Positions 53,702-63,174 of a stretch of 64,000 nucleotides of DNA are shown one piece after another. Within the stretch, counting starts at the first letter, position 1, and each line of letters opens with the position of its first letter. This DNA is from JAPOUP01 sp965199865. Lineage in GTDB: Bacteria; Pseudomonadota; Alphaproteobacteria; Rhodobacterales; Rhodobacteraceae. The stretch covers positions 1 to 64,000 of the forward strand of contig CBDATU010000016.1 in assembly GCA_965199865.1 (NCBI GenBank). Direction: 5' to 3'. A model generated the notes under the pieces. That model was not told the DNA's origin, made no database searches, and worked only from the letters and a program-made list of their open reading frames with translations. Made by a program: the position numbers and the translations under genes.

Positions 53702-54281
53702 GGACTGCCTCCCTCTCGCCACATGAATTGGCTTCGTGAAAAAGTCAAGAAAATTTTCACTCCCTGCCACACGGCAATCCAGGTGGCTGAGACTTCAATC
53801 GGGAGTGACGCGACTACCGTCAACGCGAGGGAACGGGCCTCAACAGAGCCAGCGTCTGCCATAGCATTTCGCCTTACCACGTGATTCTGGCCCACCGATG
53901 CCACAGGTAGTTGGTCGTGGTGATGAACAGCGACTCTCGAGCAGCTCATGCATGAGACAACCGGCAACCAAAGGACGGCAACCAGAGGTATCAATGATAC
54001 GCGATTAAATTTCCAAGGATGTCTCGCGGGCCTGTGCCTGCCCCCCGATCCTTGAAGTCCGTAACCCAACCCCAAAGGTCGATCCCGACTTCCACACAGA
54101 AGCGCAACATCGGCTATGCCTACCATGTCATGATAGATCCGCAGGAAACAGACTGCCGGAATTCCATCCCGGCGTGCCTTTGGCCTGCTGGAAGCTCTTG
54201 CGGTCGACACTAACAGTGATAATTGATGGTGGACACTTTTTTCATATATAACATATTTTTCCGTCACGATGGAAAGATATC
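53702..54281. other. 580-bp gap, promoters only
   Basis: Between the divergent cupin regulator and abiEi. Both promoters should lie here; 54200-54281 is AT-rich with a TATAAC at 54245-54250. An open frame on the minus strand (53641-54267) shows no family and overlaps the regulator. Confidence 0.4.
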
Positions 54282-54824
54282 ATGCGGATCACCGATGCCA
54301 TAAAAACCTTGGCCGACTGGGACCGCCGCCATGGGCGAGACGTGTTCACGCTCACCGACCTACGACGGATCTTCCATCGGGATTCCCCACGGAGCCTTGA
54401 CGCCAGCCTGAGCCGTCTTATCCGTGAGGGATTCCTGGAACGGGTCGCCAATGGGGTGTTCGTCAACCCCCTGTCCCATAACGTACTTCATCGCCCGGAA
54501 CGGATTGCCCTAGCGCTCCGGCCAGGGGAATTCAGCTATGTCAGCCTTGAATGCGCCCTGTCCGACTGGGGCGTGATCTCCCAGGTTCCGCAGGGATACC
54601 TGACCGTCATGACCACGGGCCGAAAGGGTACATTCCGCCTTCCCCATAACGGTGTCATCGAGTTCACCCATACGTCACGGACACCGGATGACATCGCGGA
54701 ATCGACAGTCGGCATGGGCTCTCCATTACGGATGGCCACAGCCAGGGCGGCGCTGCGCGACCTGCGGCGGGTCGGACGTAACCTGCATCTCGTCGATATG
54801 GAGGAAATGAGACAGTATGAATAG
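54282..54824 (+). CDS. abiEi: AbiEi-family antitoxin / repressor
   Basis: Antitoxin of a type IV AbiE toxin-antitoxin system, 180 residues. The N-terminal winged helix (VFTLTDLRRIFHRDSPRSLD, ASLSRLIREGFLERVANGVF) is typical. The C-terminal domain has ERIALALRPGEFSYVSLECA. It represses its own operon and counters the toxin indirectly. Its end overlaps the toxin start by 8 bp. Confidence 0.9.
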   Translation: MRITDAIKTLADWDRRHGRDVFTLTDLRRIFHRDSPRSLDASLSRLIREGFLERVANGVFVNPLSHNVLHRPERIALALRPGEFSYVSLECALSDWGVISQVPQGYLTVMTTGRKGTFRLPHNGVIEFTHTSRTPDDIAESTVGMGSPLRMATARAALRDLRRVGRNLHLVDMEEMRQYE

Positions 54825-55761
54825 ATCGGCGGATCCATTCGAGAATCTTCTCGCGATTGTCCTGAAGCGTAATCCGTTTCTCGCCCATATGGGAAGGACG
54901 GTCCAGAAAGAGCTTCTCCATCATGACATCCTGAACATCATGTCCCGCAGAAACTGGCTGGACGGACTGACATTCATGGGTGGAACGGCGCTCCGGCTCT
55001 GCTACGGAGCGCCCCGCCTGAGTGAGGACCTGGATTTCTCCGGTGGTCCGGGGTTCACCGCTGACCGGATGGATGGACTGGCGGAGGACCTCAGAGCGGG
55101 ACTTTCACGACTGAAATACCTTGATGGCCTGAATGTCGATATACGGAATCCGAAACCCGCCTCCCTGACGGGTTTCAGCGTAATGACATGGCGTATCGTC
55201 ATCCGGACAGGTTCGGGATCCCGCAATCAGATGGTGAAAATCGACGTGGATGGAAGCCTGAGTCATACGGGACACTGTAGGGAGATCGTTCCGAATTACG
55301 ATGAGGTAAGGGATTCCCGATCGCTGATCCATGTCCAGGGACGGCAGGAAATCCTTGCCAGCAAGCTCATCGCCTTTCCGGTCTCCGTCGCGACACGGAA
55401 CCGTCCACGCCATCGTGACATCTGGGATATCGGCTGGATCACCGGTCAGGGTGTTGAGGTGGTCCCTGATCTGGTACGGGCGAAGGCATCCATCCATGAC
55501 ATGAAGGGGGATTGGATGCTGATGGCGGCTGACCGGATCACCACCATTATCCGGTCTCCGGAATTCAGTGCCGAAATGCATCGGTTCCTGCCTCTCGACA
55601 TCATCGAGAATGTTCTGGAAAACCCGGCGCATCTGAATACCATCGCCCGAAGGACCGGAGATGTCCTCAGATTTGCGCATGAATGCCTTGATCATGATGG
55701 ATCCGGAAATGATCCACCGGTCATTCCGGACCCATGGGTACCGCCATTACAGTATGGATGA
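54817..55761 (+). CDS. abiEii: AbiEii nucleotidyltransferase toxin
   Basis: 314 residues. The nucleotidyltransferase motif is GGTALRLCYGAPRLSEDLDF at about residues 55-74. A downstream Lys-rich region (VKIDVDGSLSHTG) and the DIWDIGWIT helix resemble the DUF1814 family. AbiEii proteins transfer nucleotides, in some cases to tRNA, and stop growth or phage infection. The frame is complete and its antitoxin intact, so this is probably the only live toxin-antitoxin system wholly inside the window. Confidence 0.92.
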   Translation: MNRSADPFENLLAIVLKRNPFLAHMGRTVQKELLHHDILNIMSRRNWLDGLTFMGGTALRLCYGAPRLSEDLDFSGGPGFTADRMDGLAEDLRAGLSRLKYLDGLNVDIRNPKPASLTGFSVMTWRIVIRTGSGSRNQMVKIDVDGSLSHTGHCREIVPNYDEVRDSRSLIHVQGRQEILASKLIAFPVSVATRNRPRHRDIWDIGWITGQGVEVVPDLVRAKASIHDMKGDWMLMAADRITTIIRSPEFSAEMHRFLPLDIIENVLENPAHLNTIARRTGDVLRFAHECLDHDGSGNDPPVIPDPWVPPLQYG

Positions 55762-56237
55762 CGATGGAACCGGAAAATTGATCCGTTGACGCGGTTCCCT
55801 TCGGGGTCGTGACTGGTGAAAACCTCATACCTGCAGGCACAACCATTCATGGAACGGCCGGGAATGATGAGCGGAAATTTTCATCCATGGTGGGAGATGG
55901 CCTAATCATCTACATGATTTTGGAAAATCGTGACAGTCATCCGCGCAATCATGCAATCATGGTCTTCATTATGTCAGCAATGGAAAATGCCATCGTCGGC
56001 ATTCAACACCCCCATGCGGACAGATGTGGAAGCGGAGGGGTTTCCGCTTCGTCCGACAGAACTGAGATCCAGCGGAGGAGAGGGTTAGACCCCACTCCCT
56101 GGAATGGATGTGAAGCGGCGCTGAAACGCTGTAAGGAAACGTCGTTTCAACAGGCTCCCACGCAACGGCAGCACACAGGATACAGGGAGGTCAGACAATG
56201 CGTCTGATTTCCGGTCAGTTGGATCCTGATCGGTGGA
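55762..56237. other. gap after abiE, no recognised gene
   Basis: A 132-residue open frame (55809-56207) lacks family similarity and a ribosome-binding site, and its composition is unlike its neighbours. I leave it uncalled. Confidence 0.35.
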
Positions 56238-57371
56238 TCAGCGTTCACTCACCGGTGCCCAAACCCGTGGTTCGGGGCCATTGTAGAGCGTAAGCGGCCG
56301 GATCAGGATGTTCTGACGCACCTGCTCCAGGCACTGCGCGATCCAGCCTGGCATCCTCCCGATGCCAAAAATCGGCACATAGAGATCCATCGAGATGTCA
56401 TGGAGCTGGTAGATCACACCGGAGTAGAAGTCCACGTTCACGTTCAACCCATGCCGTGCATAGGGCTTCATCGCATTGACCACGGCCTGCAGGATTTCGT
56501 ACCATTCCGGCTGTCCCATCTCCCTGGAAAGCCGTTCGACCCCAGCGCGCATGTGCCGGGCCCGTGGATCCTCAGTGCGATAGACGCGATGTCCAAAACC
56601 CGTAACCGGCTCTCGGCTGGCGCGCCGTGCCTTGACATATTCCGCCGCACGATCCGGTGAGCCTATCTCCCGCACCATTCTCATTACGTCCTCCGCCGCA
56701 CGCCCATGCGCGGGTCCAGCCAGGGTGGACAATGCGGTTACGATCGCACCATGCAGATTCGCCTCGGTTCCGACCGTGACCCGGGCCGCGAAAGACGATG
56801 CGTTCGATCCATGTTCAGCATGCAGGATCAGGTCGAGATCGGCCAGCCGCTCGGCATCCGCCGAAGGCGCTTTCCCGGTCAGCATCCACAACCAGTTTGC
56901 GGCATGGCCAAGCGACGGGTCCGGCGGGACCGGAGCCCGTCCATTCCGTATGTTCTGATGCGCCGCGATGATTACCGGCACCTGTGCGGTCAGTCGCACT
57001 CCGTTGCGAAGGAAGCCAGCTTCATCCGCGTCCCGACTTCCTGTCTCCAACGCAGCCAATGCGGAGACCGCCGTGCGCAGCACATCCATGGGATGGCCGT
57101 CCTTAGTCGCACGGATGATGCCATGGATTTCCTCGGGCAGGTCCCTCGCCGCCTTGAGTTCGGCATTGAACCCTTCAAGCTGTTGCGCCGTTGGCAGGTC
57201 GCCGTATATTAGAAGGTAGGCCACCTCCTCAAACGATCCGTGTTCGGCCAGATCGTTGATGTCATACCCACGATAGCTCAGCCGCCCAGCCCTTCCATCG
57301 ATCTGCGACACGGCAGATCGCTCAAAATAGATACCTTTTAGGCCGCGATTGATCTTGACGCTATCTGACAT
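56238..57371 (-). CDS. citrate synthase family protein
   Basis: Condenses acetyl- or propionyl-CoA with oxaloacetate. 377 residues from ATG 57371 (MSDSVKINRGLKGIYFERSA), with an AGGAGA site upstream. The three catalytic residues are seen in LILHAEHGSNASSFAARVT (His), VTGFGHRVY (His) and NVNVDFYSGVIY (Asp). Its length and N-terminus resemble citrate or 2-methylcitrate synthases of the short type; I cannot separate these by eye. Diverges from pta, with only 35 bp between starts. Confidence 0.88.
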   Translation of the reverse strand: MSDSVKINRGLKGIYFERSAVSQIDGRAGRLSYRGYDINDLAEHGSFEEVAYLLIYGDLPTAQQLEGFNAELKAARDLPEEIHGIIRATKDGHPMDVLRTAVSALAALETGSRDADEAGFLRNGVRLTAQVPVIIAAHQNIRNGRAPVPPDPSLGHAANWLWMLTGKAPSADAERLADLDLILHAEHGSNASSFAARVTVGTEANLHGAIVTALSTLAGPAHGRAAEDVMRMVREIGSPDRAAEYVKARRASREPVTGFGHRVYRTEDPRARHMRAGVERLSREMGQPEWYEILQAVVNAMKPYARHGLNVNVDFYSGVIYQLHDISMDLYVPIFGIGRMPGWIAQCLEQVRQNILIRPLTLYNGPEPRVWAPVSER

Positions 57372-57406
57372 CCGAGTCTCCTGTAACTGTTTGGGGAGGG
57401 GTATAC

Positions 57407-58261
57407 GTGGGAATTCTCGAAAGGGCATATGATACGGCAAAGGCAAGAGCCGCAAGGGTGGTCTTTCCGGAACTGGAAGATCCGCGCGTCGCGGACGCGG
57501 CGGCGCGTCTGCAGTCCGAAAGGCTAGCGGAACCGCTTCCTGTGACCAGGGAGGCCAGTGAAGATCACATCGCCGCTCTGGCCACAGCCAGGAATCTGAA
57601 GGAAGCGGTCGCCCGCAGAATGCTGGCCCGCCCGCTATATCGCGCCGCTGCGATGGTCAGCGCGGGAGAGGCGGACGCAATGATTGCCGGTGCCAACGCA
57701 CCAACAAGGCGAGTGATCGAGGCCGCCTCCATCGGCATCGGTCTGGCCGAAGGTGTTGCCACCATATCCAGCTTCTTTCTGATGATCTTTCCGGATGGGA
57801 GGGAAATGATATTCGCGGACTGCGCTGTCAACACGTCACCGAACGCTCGGGAACTGGCTGATATCGCCAAAGCTTCTCGCGCATCGGCGGATGCGCTGCT
57901 CGGCAGGGCAAGCGTGGCGATGCTCTCGTTTTCGACCGGTTCATCCGGGACCGGCGCATCGGTTGAACTGGTGCGGGAAGCCGCCGAAGCCACGGGCTTT
58001 GTCGGCCCGATTCAGGCCGATGCCGCTCTGAACGCCACAGTCGCGGCAAAGAAAGGACTCGGTGATGGCGACGCCAATGTACTGGTCTTTCCCAATCTCG
58101 ACGCTGGCAACATCGCGTATAAACTTGTGCAGGAGCTATCCGGGGCCAAGGCAATAGGTCCCTTCCTGCAGGGATTCCGCAAACCCGTCTGCGATCTGTC
58201 GCGCGGTGCAACTACCGATGACATAGTCGCGGCCACCGCATTGACCATCGCCATGTCCTGA
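57407..58261 (+). CDS. pta: phosphate acetyltransferase (short form)
   Basis: Converts acetyl-CoA and phosphate to acetyl phosphate and CoA. 284 residues, shorter than the usual ~330 because the N-terminal lobe is compact. GTG start at 57407 with GGGGAGG about 7 nt upstream. Landmarks are VVFPELEDPRVADAA, ADAMIAGANAPTRRVIEAAS, FADCAVNTSPNARELADIAK, MLSFSTGSSG and QADAALN. Divergent neighbour of citrate synthase: both use acetyl-CoA, so they may steer it between the TCA cycle and acetate. Confidence 0.88.
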   Translation: MGILERAYDTAKARAARVVFPELEDPRVADAAARLQSERLAEPLPVTREASEDHIAALATARNLKEAVARRMLARPLYRAAAMVSAGEADAMIAGANAPTRRVIEAASIGIGLAEGVATISSFFLMIFPDGREMIFADCAVNTSPNARELADIAKASRASADALLGRASVAMLSFSTGSSGTGASVELVREAAEATGFVGPIQADAALNATVAAKKGLGDGDANVLVFPNLDAGNIAYKLVQELSGAKAIGPFLQGFRKPVCDLSRGATTDDIVAATALTIAMS

Positions 58262-58607
58262 CGGTTTTCCGCTGCAGGTTCTCGCTTCCTCTCGTCATCC
58301 TACGTAGTGTGTTTCCGTTCAGGGTTGAAATTCCGGCAGGCTAACCGGATATTGATGAATCTCAAGAACCGGGCTTTCTGGGAGGGACTCTGGGGGCTGC
58401 GATGGACTTTGGTGTGGCCTTCGGATGCGTTCATGCGACGCCGAAAGCTCTCCAATGAGCAAATACTGCGATTGACGATTATGGGCACAAAGCCCAGCGA
58501 TGAATTTTGGAATTGACGCCGCGTTCCTGCAGAGCGCTACCGTAGAATGTCCTGCATCCCGTCAAATTGGCACAGCGACATTTCAGTTGATCCTAGGAAT
58601 TGTAGCG
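58262..58607. other. gap left of the type I-D locus, no recognised gene
   Basis: A 69-residue plus-strand open frame (58307-58516) is possible, but unrecognised and without a good ribosome-binding site. No CRISPR repeats are visible here. Confidence 0.35.
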
Positions 58608-59465
58608 TCAAAGGGTGTCCCGGACATCTGATATAGCGCTGGAGCGGAAGATCCACGCATGGAGGCGTTTCGGGCCGATCGTTCGGTCATAGACGTGATG
58701 GACAAAGGAGTAGACCAGCGCCTCGCGGGTAGTGAATTTTATATGGCAGTTCCCATCTTCATCGGCAGGAAGATCATATTCCTGCTGTAGAGCCAAAAAG
58801 GCTTCCGTCGGAAGATTGGGATTTATCTGGAAGGTGAGTTCAACTTTCGTGTTCCATTCGCGGTCAGCCTCCGAGCTTCTGTACCCGTGACCGTTGAGGG
58901 CCAGCTGGCCATCGTCGAGAAATCTGCCAGGAACAAGATCCACGAAACCCCAGTCCTGCGTTTCGGTCGGTAACGTTACAAGAAGGTGTCCCCTGAAGTG
59001 GATGCGCCTAGGCGTTCGGATCATTGTGTGTGGAGAGAAGTTCACAGCATGAACACCGTGATTCTTGAACAGATAGTTTCCCACCAAGGCACTTTTCTGC
59101 GCGGTCGCTCGACAAACCCATGCCGCCGCACCTGACGGATCGGGTGGCGCAATGTCAAAGATATCAATGCTTGCGAGGCTCGTGTATCCTGGACGTTCAC
59201 GTCGAAGGTAGGCGCGCTCAGCGGCAAGAAGATTGAAAAACGACCAGAGATCCCCTGGCGACTGCTTCGGTCGACCAGCAAGAGTCCGGCCATGCTTGCG
59301 GCCCCGATGCTCGAGAACTTTGTTTGAGGAATCCGACAGAAACGGAGCGATGACCTCGGTTTGGACATGGGTACGCGTGCGCCCCACGGCTTCGGCAAAT
59401 TCGGATGCGTTCATGTTACCGCGCCAATAGAGGAGGGCGTCGTAGATTTTCTCAAGGCTTAGCAT
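58608..59465 (-). CDS. WYL-domain transcriptional regulator of the type I-D locus
   Basis: 285 residues. An N-terminal helix-turn-helix (MNASEFAEAVGRTRTHVQTE) is followed by a WYL-like domain (VHAVNFSPHTMIRTPRRIHF, RGHLLVTLPTETQDWGFVDL) and a C-terminal extension. WYL proteins often regulate CRISPR-Cas and other defence operons by sensing nucleic-acid fragments or nucleotides. It diverges from cas6, and the 116-bp intergenic region should contain both promoters. Its control of the I-D genes is inferred from position. Confidence 0.78.
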   Translation of the reverse strand: MLSLEKIYDALLYWRGNMNASEFAEAVGRTRTHVQTEVIAPFLSDSSNKVLEHRGRKHGRTLAGRPKQSPGDLWSFFNLLAAERAYLRRERPGYTSLASIDIFDIAPPDPSGAAAWVCRATAQKSALVGNYLFKNHGVHAVNFSPHTMIRTPRRIHFRGHLLVTLPTETQDWGFVDLVPGRFLDDGQLALNGHGYRSSEADREWNTKVELTFQINPNLPTEAFLALQQEYDLPADEDGNCHIKFTTREALVYSFVHHVYDRTIGPKRLHAWIFRSSAISDVRDTL

Positions 59466-59581
59466 GCCTCAGGCATATGGCGATATAAAACGAATGTCTA
59501 TGTTAAAAATTCATACACTAATAACTGTTGCATATCGAGTTGGACCTGCATATTGGGAATTGGTGAAGTGTGGAGAACGCC

Positions 59582-60292
59582 ATGAAACGAATCATGATCG
59601 AGTGTGAGGGACGCTGGCCCGACTTTAGATACCTTGACAGCGTGCATGCAGCGCTGCTCCAGGGATTTGTGTCCGCAGGCGTACCGGGCGATTTTGTGAC
59701 CGGTCACACAGCGGAAAGCTGGACATTCGCCTGCCTTGGACCGATCCGCAGAGGAGGATTGAGGAAACTCTCGAAGGTCCTTGTGTCGTCGGCATCCGAC
59801 AGGCTTTCAGAAGCTCTCGAAAAACTCGATCCCGCCCAAATTCGAAAGACATCAAGCAACGGTGACGTGATTAACCTTGAGGACGCACGCATACGCTCTG
59901 TAGATCATGCTCCCGTTTCGGGAACCCACGAGTTCTGCGTATCATTCGCAAGTCGTTTCGCACTCACTCGAGAGAAGTCGGCACGCAGCAAGACCGAATT
60001 TGTCAGATCGACGAAAGATACTGATTTCTCTAGGGCATTAAAGGTAAACCTTGATCGCCGCGCAGGCCGCACGCTCGATCTTGAGATTGCGATTGATCCT
60101 CTGACATTGGCAACCGAAGGGCATTCGGTTCCCGTGCCGCTCCGCAGGTCTGGGGACCGTCGCATCCTGATTCCGGCGTTCAACATGCCCGTTACGCTTA
60201 GGGGCAATCCGGATGATCTCAGATGGGCGTTCTTTGCGGGAATTGGTGCGAAAACCCGCCTAGGATTCGGCTGCCCTGTTCCTGTCAGGTGA
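59582..60292 (+). CDS. cas6: CRISPR RNA endonuclease Cas6 (type I-D)
   Basis: Cuts the pre-crRNA within repeats. 236 residues from ATG 59582, 6 nt after GGAG; a GTG at 59570 is the alternative. Two ferredoxin-like lobes end in the diagnostic Gly-rich loop FFAGIGAKTRLGFGCPVP. A candidate catalytic His is in YLDSVHAALLQG. It precedes cas10d by 20 bp. Placing cas6 first differs from the order in cyanobacterial I-D loci, where it follows csc1. Confidence 0.88.
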   Translation: MKRIMIECEGRWPDFRYLDSVHAALLQGFVSAGVPGDFVTGHTAESWTFACLGPIRRGGLRKLSKVLVSSASDRLSEALEKLDPAQIRKTSSNGDVINLEDARIRSVDHAPVSGTHEFCVSFASRFALTREKSARSKTEFVRSTKDTDFSRALKVNLDRRAGRTLDLEIAIDPLTLATEGHSVPVPLRRSGDRRILIPAFNMPVTLRGNPDDLRWAFFAGIGAKTRLGFGCPVPVR

Positions 60293-60312
60293 ATGCGCCC
60301 GGAGGTAACAAT

Positions 60313-63150
60313 ATGCTGTCTCATGAAATTTATAGGAGCTTCCTGAATACCGTCGTAAAGAACGGTGTGTTCTCGGAGGATGAACTCGCTCGCGATTCCC
60401 ACCCATTGCGCGACGACATCATGAAGGCGATCCGCTCGAAGAAGAGGGTTGACCACCGGCTTCCGTACCTCGCACGGGTTTCCGGAAAAGGAGGAACGGA
60501 CAGCAGAGGTAAACGCCATGCTTCAATTCGCAACGTCTCATTGGTCGAACATGTCACATCGGTGGCGCGAGGGGCGCTGGTTTTTGCGGAAGGGGATCTG
60601 CGTGAGGCAGGAGGCTGGCCCGACGAGACGGCGCTAAAGATTCGTCTCGCTCGCGTGGTAGCTGTCGGCTTTCTTCATGATGCCGACAAAATGATAGGCA
60701 AGGGTCGGGAACTGCTCAATGTAAACACCATTGAGCGTCTCATTCGACTCTATCGTGTTGATGAATTTCTAGGCGTCTGGAATGCGAGTGTCTCTCCGGA
60801 ATGGATGCTTGCCATGATCGATCAGGCGGAAGTGTCGCGTGCCGGCAGAATGGTTCCGGGCGGTGTTGCCCTGTCGGTCACTGACCGCGGGGACGCGGCC
60901 TATGTACGCTGCGCCGACCGCCTTGAGGGAAAGTTCCTCGCCAACGGACCACACGTCGCACTTGACGAGCTTGATGCGTTTGAAGGCTTTCGCGCACCAA
61001 TGGCGATCAAGGCCGGCTGGCAGATACTAGACATTTATCAACCGCACATCCCGTTTGTGCTTGATGCGCTGCAGATTGGTTTTGCGAACGGGTGCAGGCT
61101 GGAAACGGGTGTTCCCCCACTCCTTGAAACGAATCAGGACGGCCGATTGATTGTCGCTGTTCCGGCCGACCGATTTGAGAAAATCCGTGAGCAAGCGCTT
61201 TCAGAGGTGGCAAGGCGGTTCGGTAAATTTCCCCGTATATCGGTCAACACCCGCTGGGCCATAGACCTGCATGATGCACGTGCGACAGTCGAGGATCTGC
61301 GCAAGGCTGTTTCGGAAGAACGGACTGGTTCGCGCATCCTAGCCCTGCGCAGAGACCTCGTGACAGCGGGGACGGAGCTTCGGTTGGCCGTCGATGAGGC
61401 ATTCGAAGATCTAGGGCTATCCATTGACTGGCCATCCGTTGATCGGATTTCGGGCGCAATGGTTCGGCTGCTTCCGGGCCGGAACGACGACCACCATACC
61501 ACAGCGTTCGAGAATGGCCGGATGATCGGAGTGGGGCTTCGGTGCAAGGAACCGCTCGACAGGAAGCTCGCGAGCGTTACTGCCGATTCCGGCACCCGCG
61601 AGGCTGAACTTCTGGCAATCTTCCAAGAGAACGAATGTAGCGTTCCGGACGCTATCCTGTCCCTGGATCATGGGATCACCCGCCAATCGGTTCTTGCGCT
61701 GCTTGCTGGAGGTGTCTGTTCGCCACAGCAGGACCGGGACTTCTACGATGCGGTTTTTGGAGAGGCTGGCCTATTGGAGCGCTGGCTCAATGGAGATTCC
61801 CGCAGCGCCGGTCTCAACGCACGCATACCGGAAAGCGCTTCTTCGCAGTTTGTGGAGCCTGTTCGCGATATGCTAGAACAGGCGATCAACGGCCGCTTTG
61901 TCACGGGCGTGGAAGGCGCATCACGTCGATGCCATTTCACCAACACCCCGGTTGAAGAAAGTTCTCTATATAAGAGTAAGTCCGAAGGCATATATGCGCT
62001 GAAGGTCTCAGCCTTTTCGGGACGCGAGGGGCGACCGGAGTCCCACCGCTCGACTCGGTCGGGGACATATCTCTCTCCGCTTGCACGAACCGAACACGCG
62101 CTGCGCTTCCGCGACAATCATCGACGGGACGCGAAAAATATATCCTTTCTGCTGTCCAGTCCAAGCGTGAGCGGCCTGTTCGCCTCCCTTACGCTTGGCC
62201 CTGATACTGAAATCACGGAAATCTCAACTTATGAACTATGTACACTGGACGTAAAGAAAGTAAATAAGACATTTTCGGCATTCGACAGTTACGAGAGACG
62301 TATTCTCATCGGCCGCTACGAATCCCAGGAAGCCGGTCTTTCTGAGGCGATAGACATGGTTCTGCGCATCGTGGAGGCAAGCCTTCGTGCGGGTCGGGCA
62401 ATACATGTGTTCCAGGGATTGCCGCACGAGGTGAACGACCGCGTCTATTTTGATTCCCTACCGCACGAAATCGTGCGTGGCCTCGGCCGGAAAGGGTTCC
62501 GAATCGAGGATCTCACGGAAGCCCGCAATCAATTACGCATTTGGAACAACGTTTGCCGGGCTAAACGGCTTGGTGTCTCGTTGGCCACGGCAATAATGAA
62601 CCCGGACACGCGCCTGACGGCGCTTTGCGAGGCCATTACACAGATTGAACGATCTGAGGACAATGAACTCGCATCACTTAGATTTGAACTTCTACAGCAA
62701 GCACAAGGACTTATCATGACTGACACCGACGCTTCTCCCATTGTGCGTTTTGCGCGGGCAATGACCGGATTTCAATCGGCCCCTCACAGGGACAGCAGCC
62801 AAAATGATCGTACGCGCGGTATGCGGCTTGCAATTGAAGCCCTTGATGAACTCGGCCGAACTGGAACGACTGATCGTGAAACAGTGATTTGCGCGGTCGT
62901 CGCCGAAATCGAGAACGCGGCCGAACGCGAGACCGCCAAGCAGTTCACAGCGCGCCGCGAAGGAGACCCCACACATAGGGAGGCATTGACGCGCGCAGCG
63001 GAGATCTTCGCCGACGAGGTTTGGCTCAAAGTGTTTAAAGGGCGTTCCCCAGACAGCAGATCCCGCCGCAGTGCCGTCGGAATTTACCGGGTCGCGTTCG
63101 AGCGCGCCCACCAACAACGCAAGGGCGGCGAAGCCGTCTTCCCCACGTAA
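60313..63150 (+). CDS. cas10d: Cas10d, large subunit of type I-D (HD nuclease)
   Basis: 945 residues from ATG 60313, preceded by GGAGG. The HD nuclease motif VVAVGFLHDADKMIG is at about 115-129 (His122-Asp123), with an upstream His80 in LVEHVTSVARG as in HD domains. I see no GGDD palm motif, as expected for Cas10d. A possible degenerate zinc ribbon is around CHFTNTPV (about 538). In type I-D the HD domain of Cas10d cuts target DNA, with Cas3 supplying the helicase. cas3 is not in the window and may lie further right. Confidence 0.88.
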   Translation: MLSHEIYRSFLNTVVKNGVFSEDELARDSHPLRDDIMKAIRSKKRVDHRLPYLARVSGKGGTDSRGKRHASIRNVSLVEHVTSVARGALVFAEGDLREAGGWPDETALKIRLARVVAVGFLHDADKMIGKGRELLNVNTIERLIRLYRVDEFLGVWNASVSPEWMLAMIDQAEVSRAGRMVPGGVALSVTDRGDAAYVRCADRLEGKFLANGPHVALDELDAFEGFRAPMAIKAGWQILDIYQPHIPFVLDALQIGFANGCRLETGVPPLLETNQDGRLIVAVPADRFEKIREQALSEVARRFGKFPRISVNTRWAIDLHDARATVEDLRKAVSEERTGSRILALRRDLVTAGTELRLAVDEAFEDLGLSIDWPSVDRISGAMVRLLPGRNDDHHTTAFENGRMIGVGLRCKEPLDRKLASVTADSGTREAELLAIFQENECSVPDAILSLDHGITRQSVLALLAGGVCSPQQDRDFYDAVFGEAGLLERWLNGDSRSAGLNARIPESASSQFVEPVRDMLEQAINGRFVTGVEGASRRCHFTNTPVEESSLYKSKSEGIYALKVSAFSGREGRPESHRSTRSGTYLSPLARTEHALRFRDNHRRDAKNISFLLSSPSVSGLFASLTLGPDTEITEISTYELCTLDVKKVNKTFSAFDSYERRILIGRYESQEAGLSEAIDMVLRIVEASLRAGRAIHVFQGLPHEVNDRVYFDSLPHEIVRGLGRKGFRIEDLTEARNQLRIWNNVCRAKRLGVSLATAIMNPDTRLTALCEAITQIERSEDNELASLRFELLQQAQGLIMTDTDASPIVRFARAMTGFQSAPHRDSSQNDRTRGMRLAIEALDELGRTGTTDRETVICAVVAEIENAAERETAKQFTARREGDPTHREALTRAAEIFADEVWLKVFKGRSPDSRSRRSAVGIYRVAFERAHQQRKGGEAVFPT

Positions 63151-63174
63151 TCGTATTGCACAAAGGAGCATGCC

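Noticed and set aside
53641..54267. 208-residue minus-strand frame upstream of the cupin regulator
   Set aside because: Overlaps the regulator in another frame; no recognisable domain.
55809..56207. 132-residue open frame after abiEii
   Set aside because: No family, no ribosome-binding site, composition unlike its neighbours.
58307..58516. 69-residue open frame before the type I-D locus
   Set aside because: Cannot be supported beyond being open.
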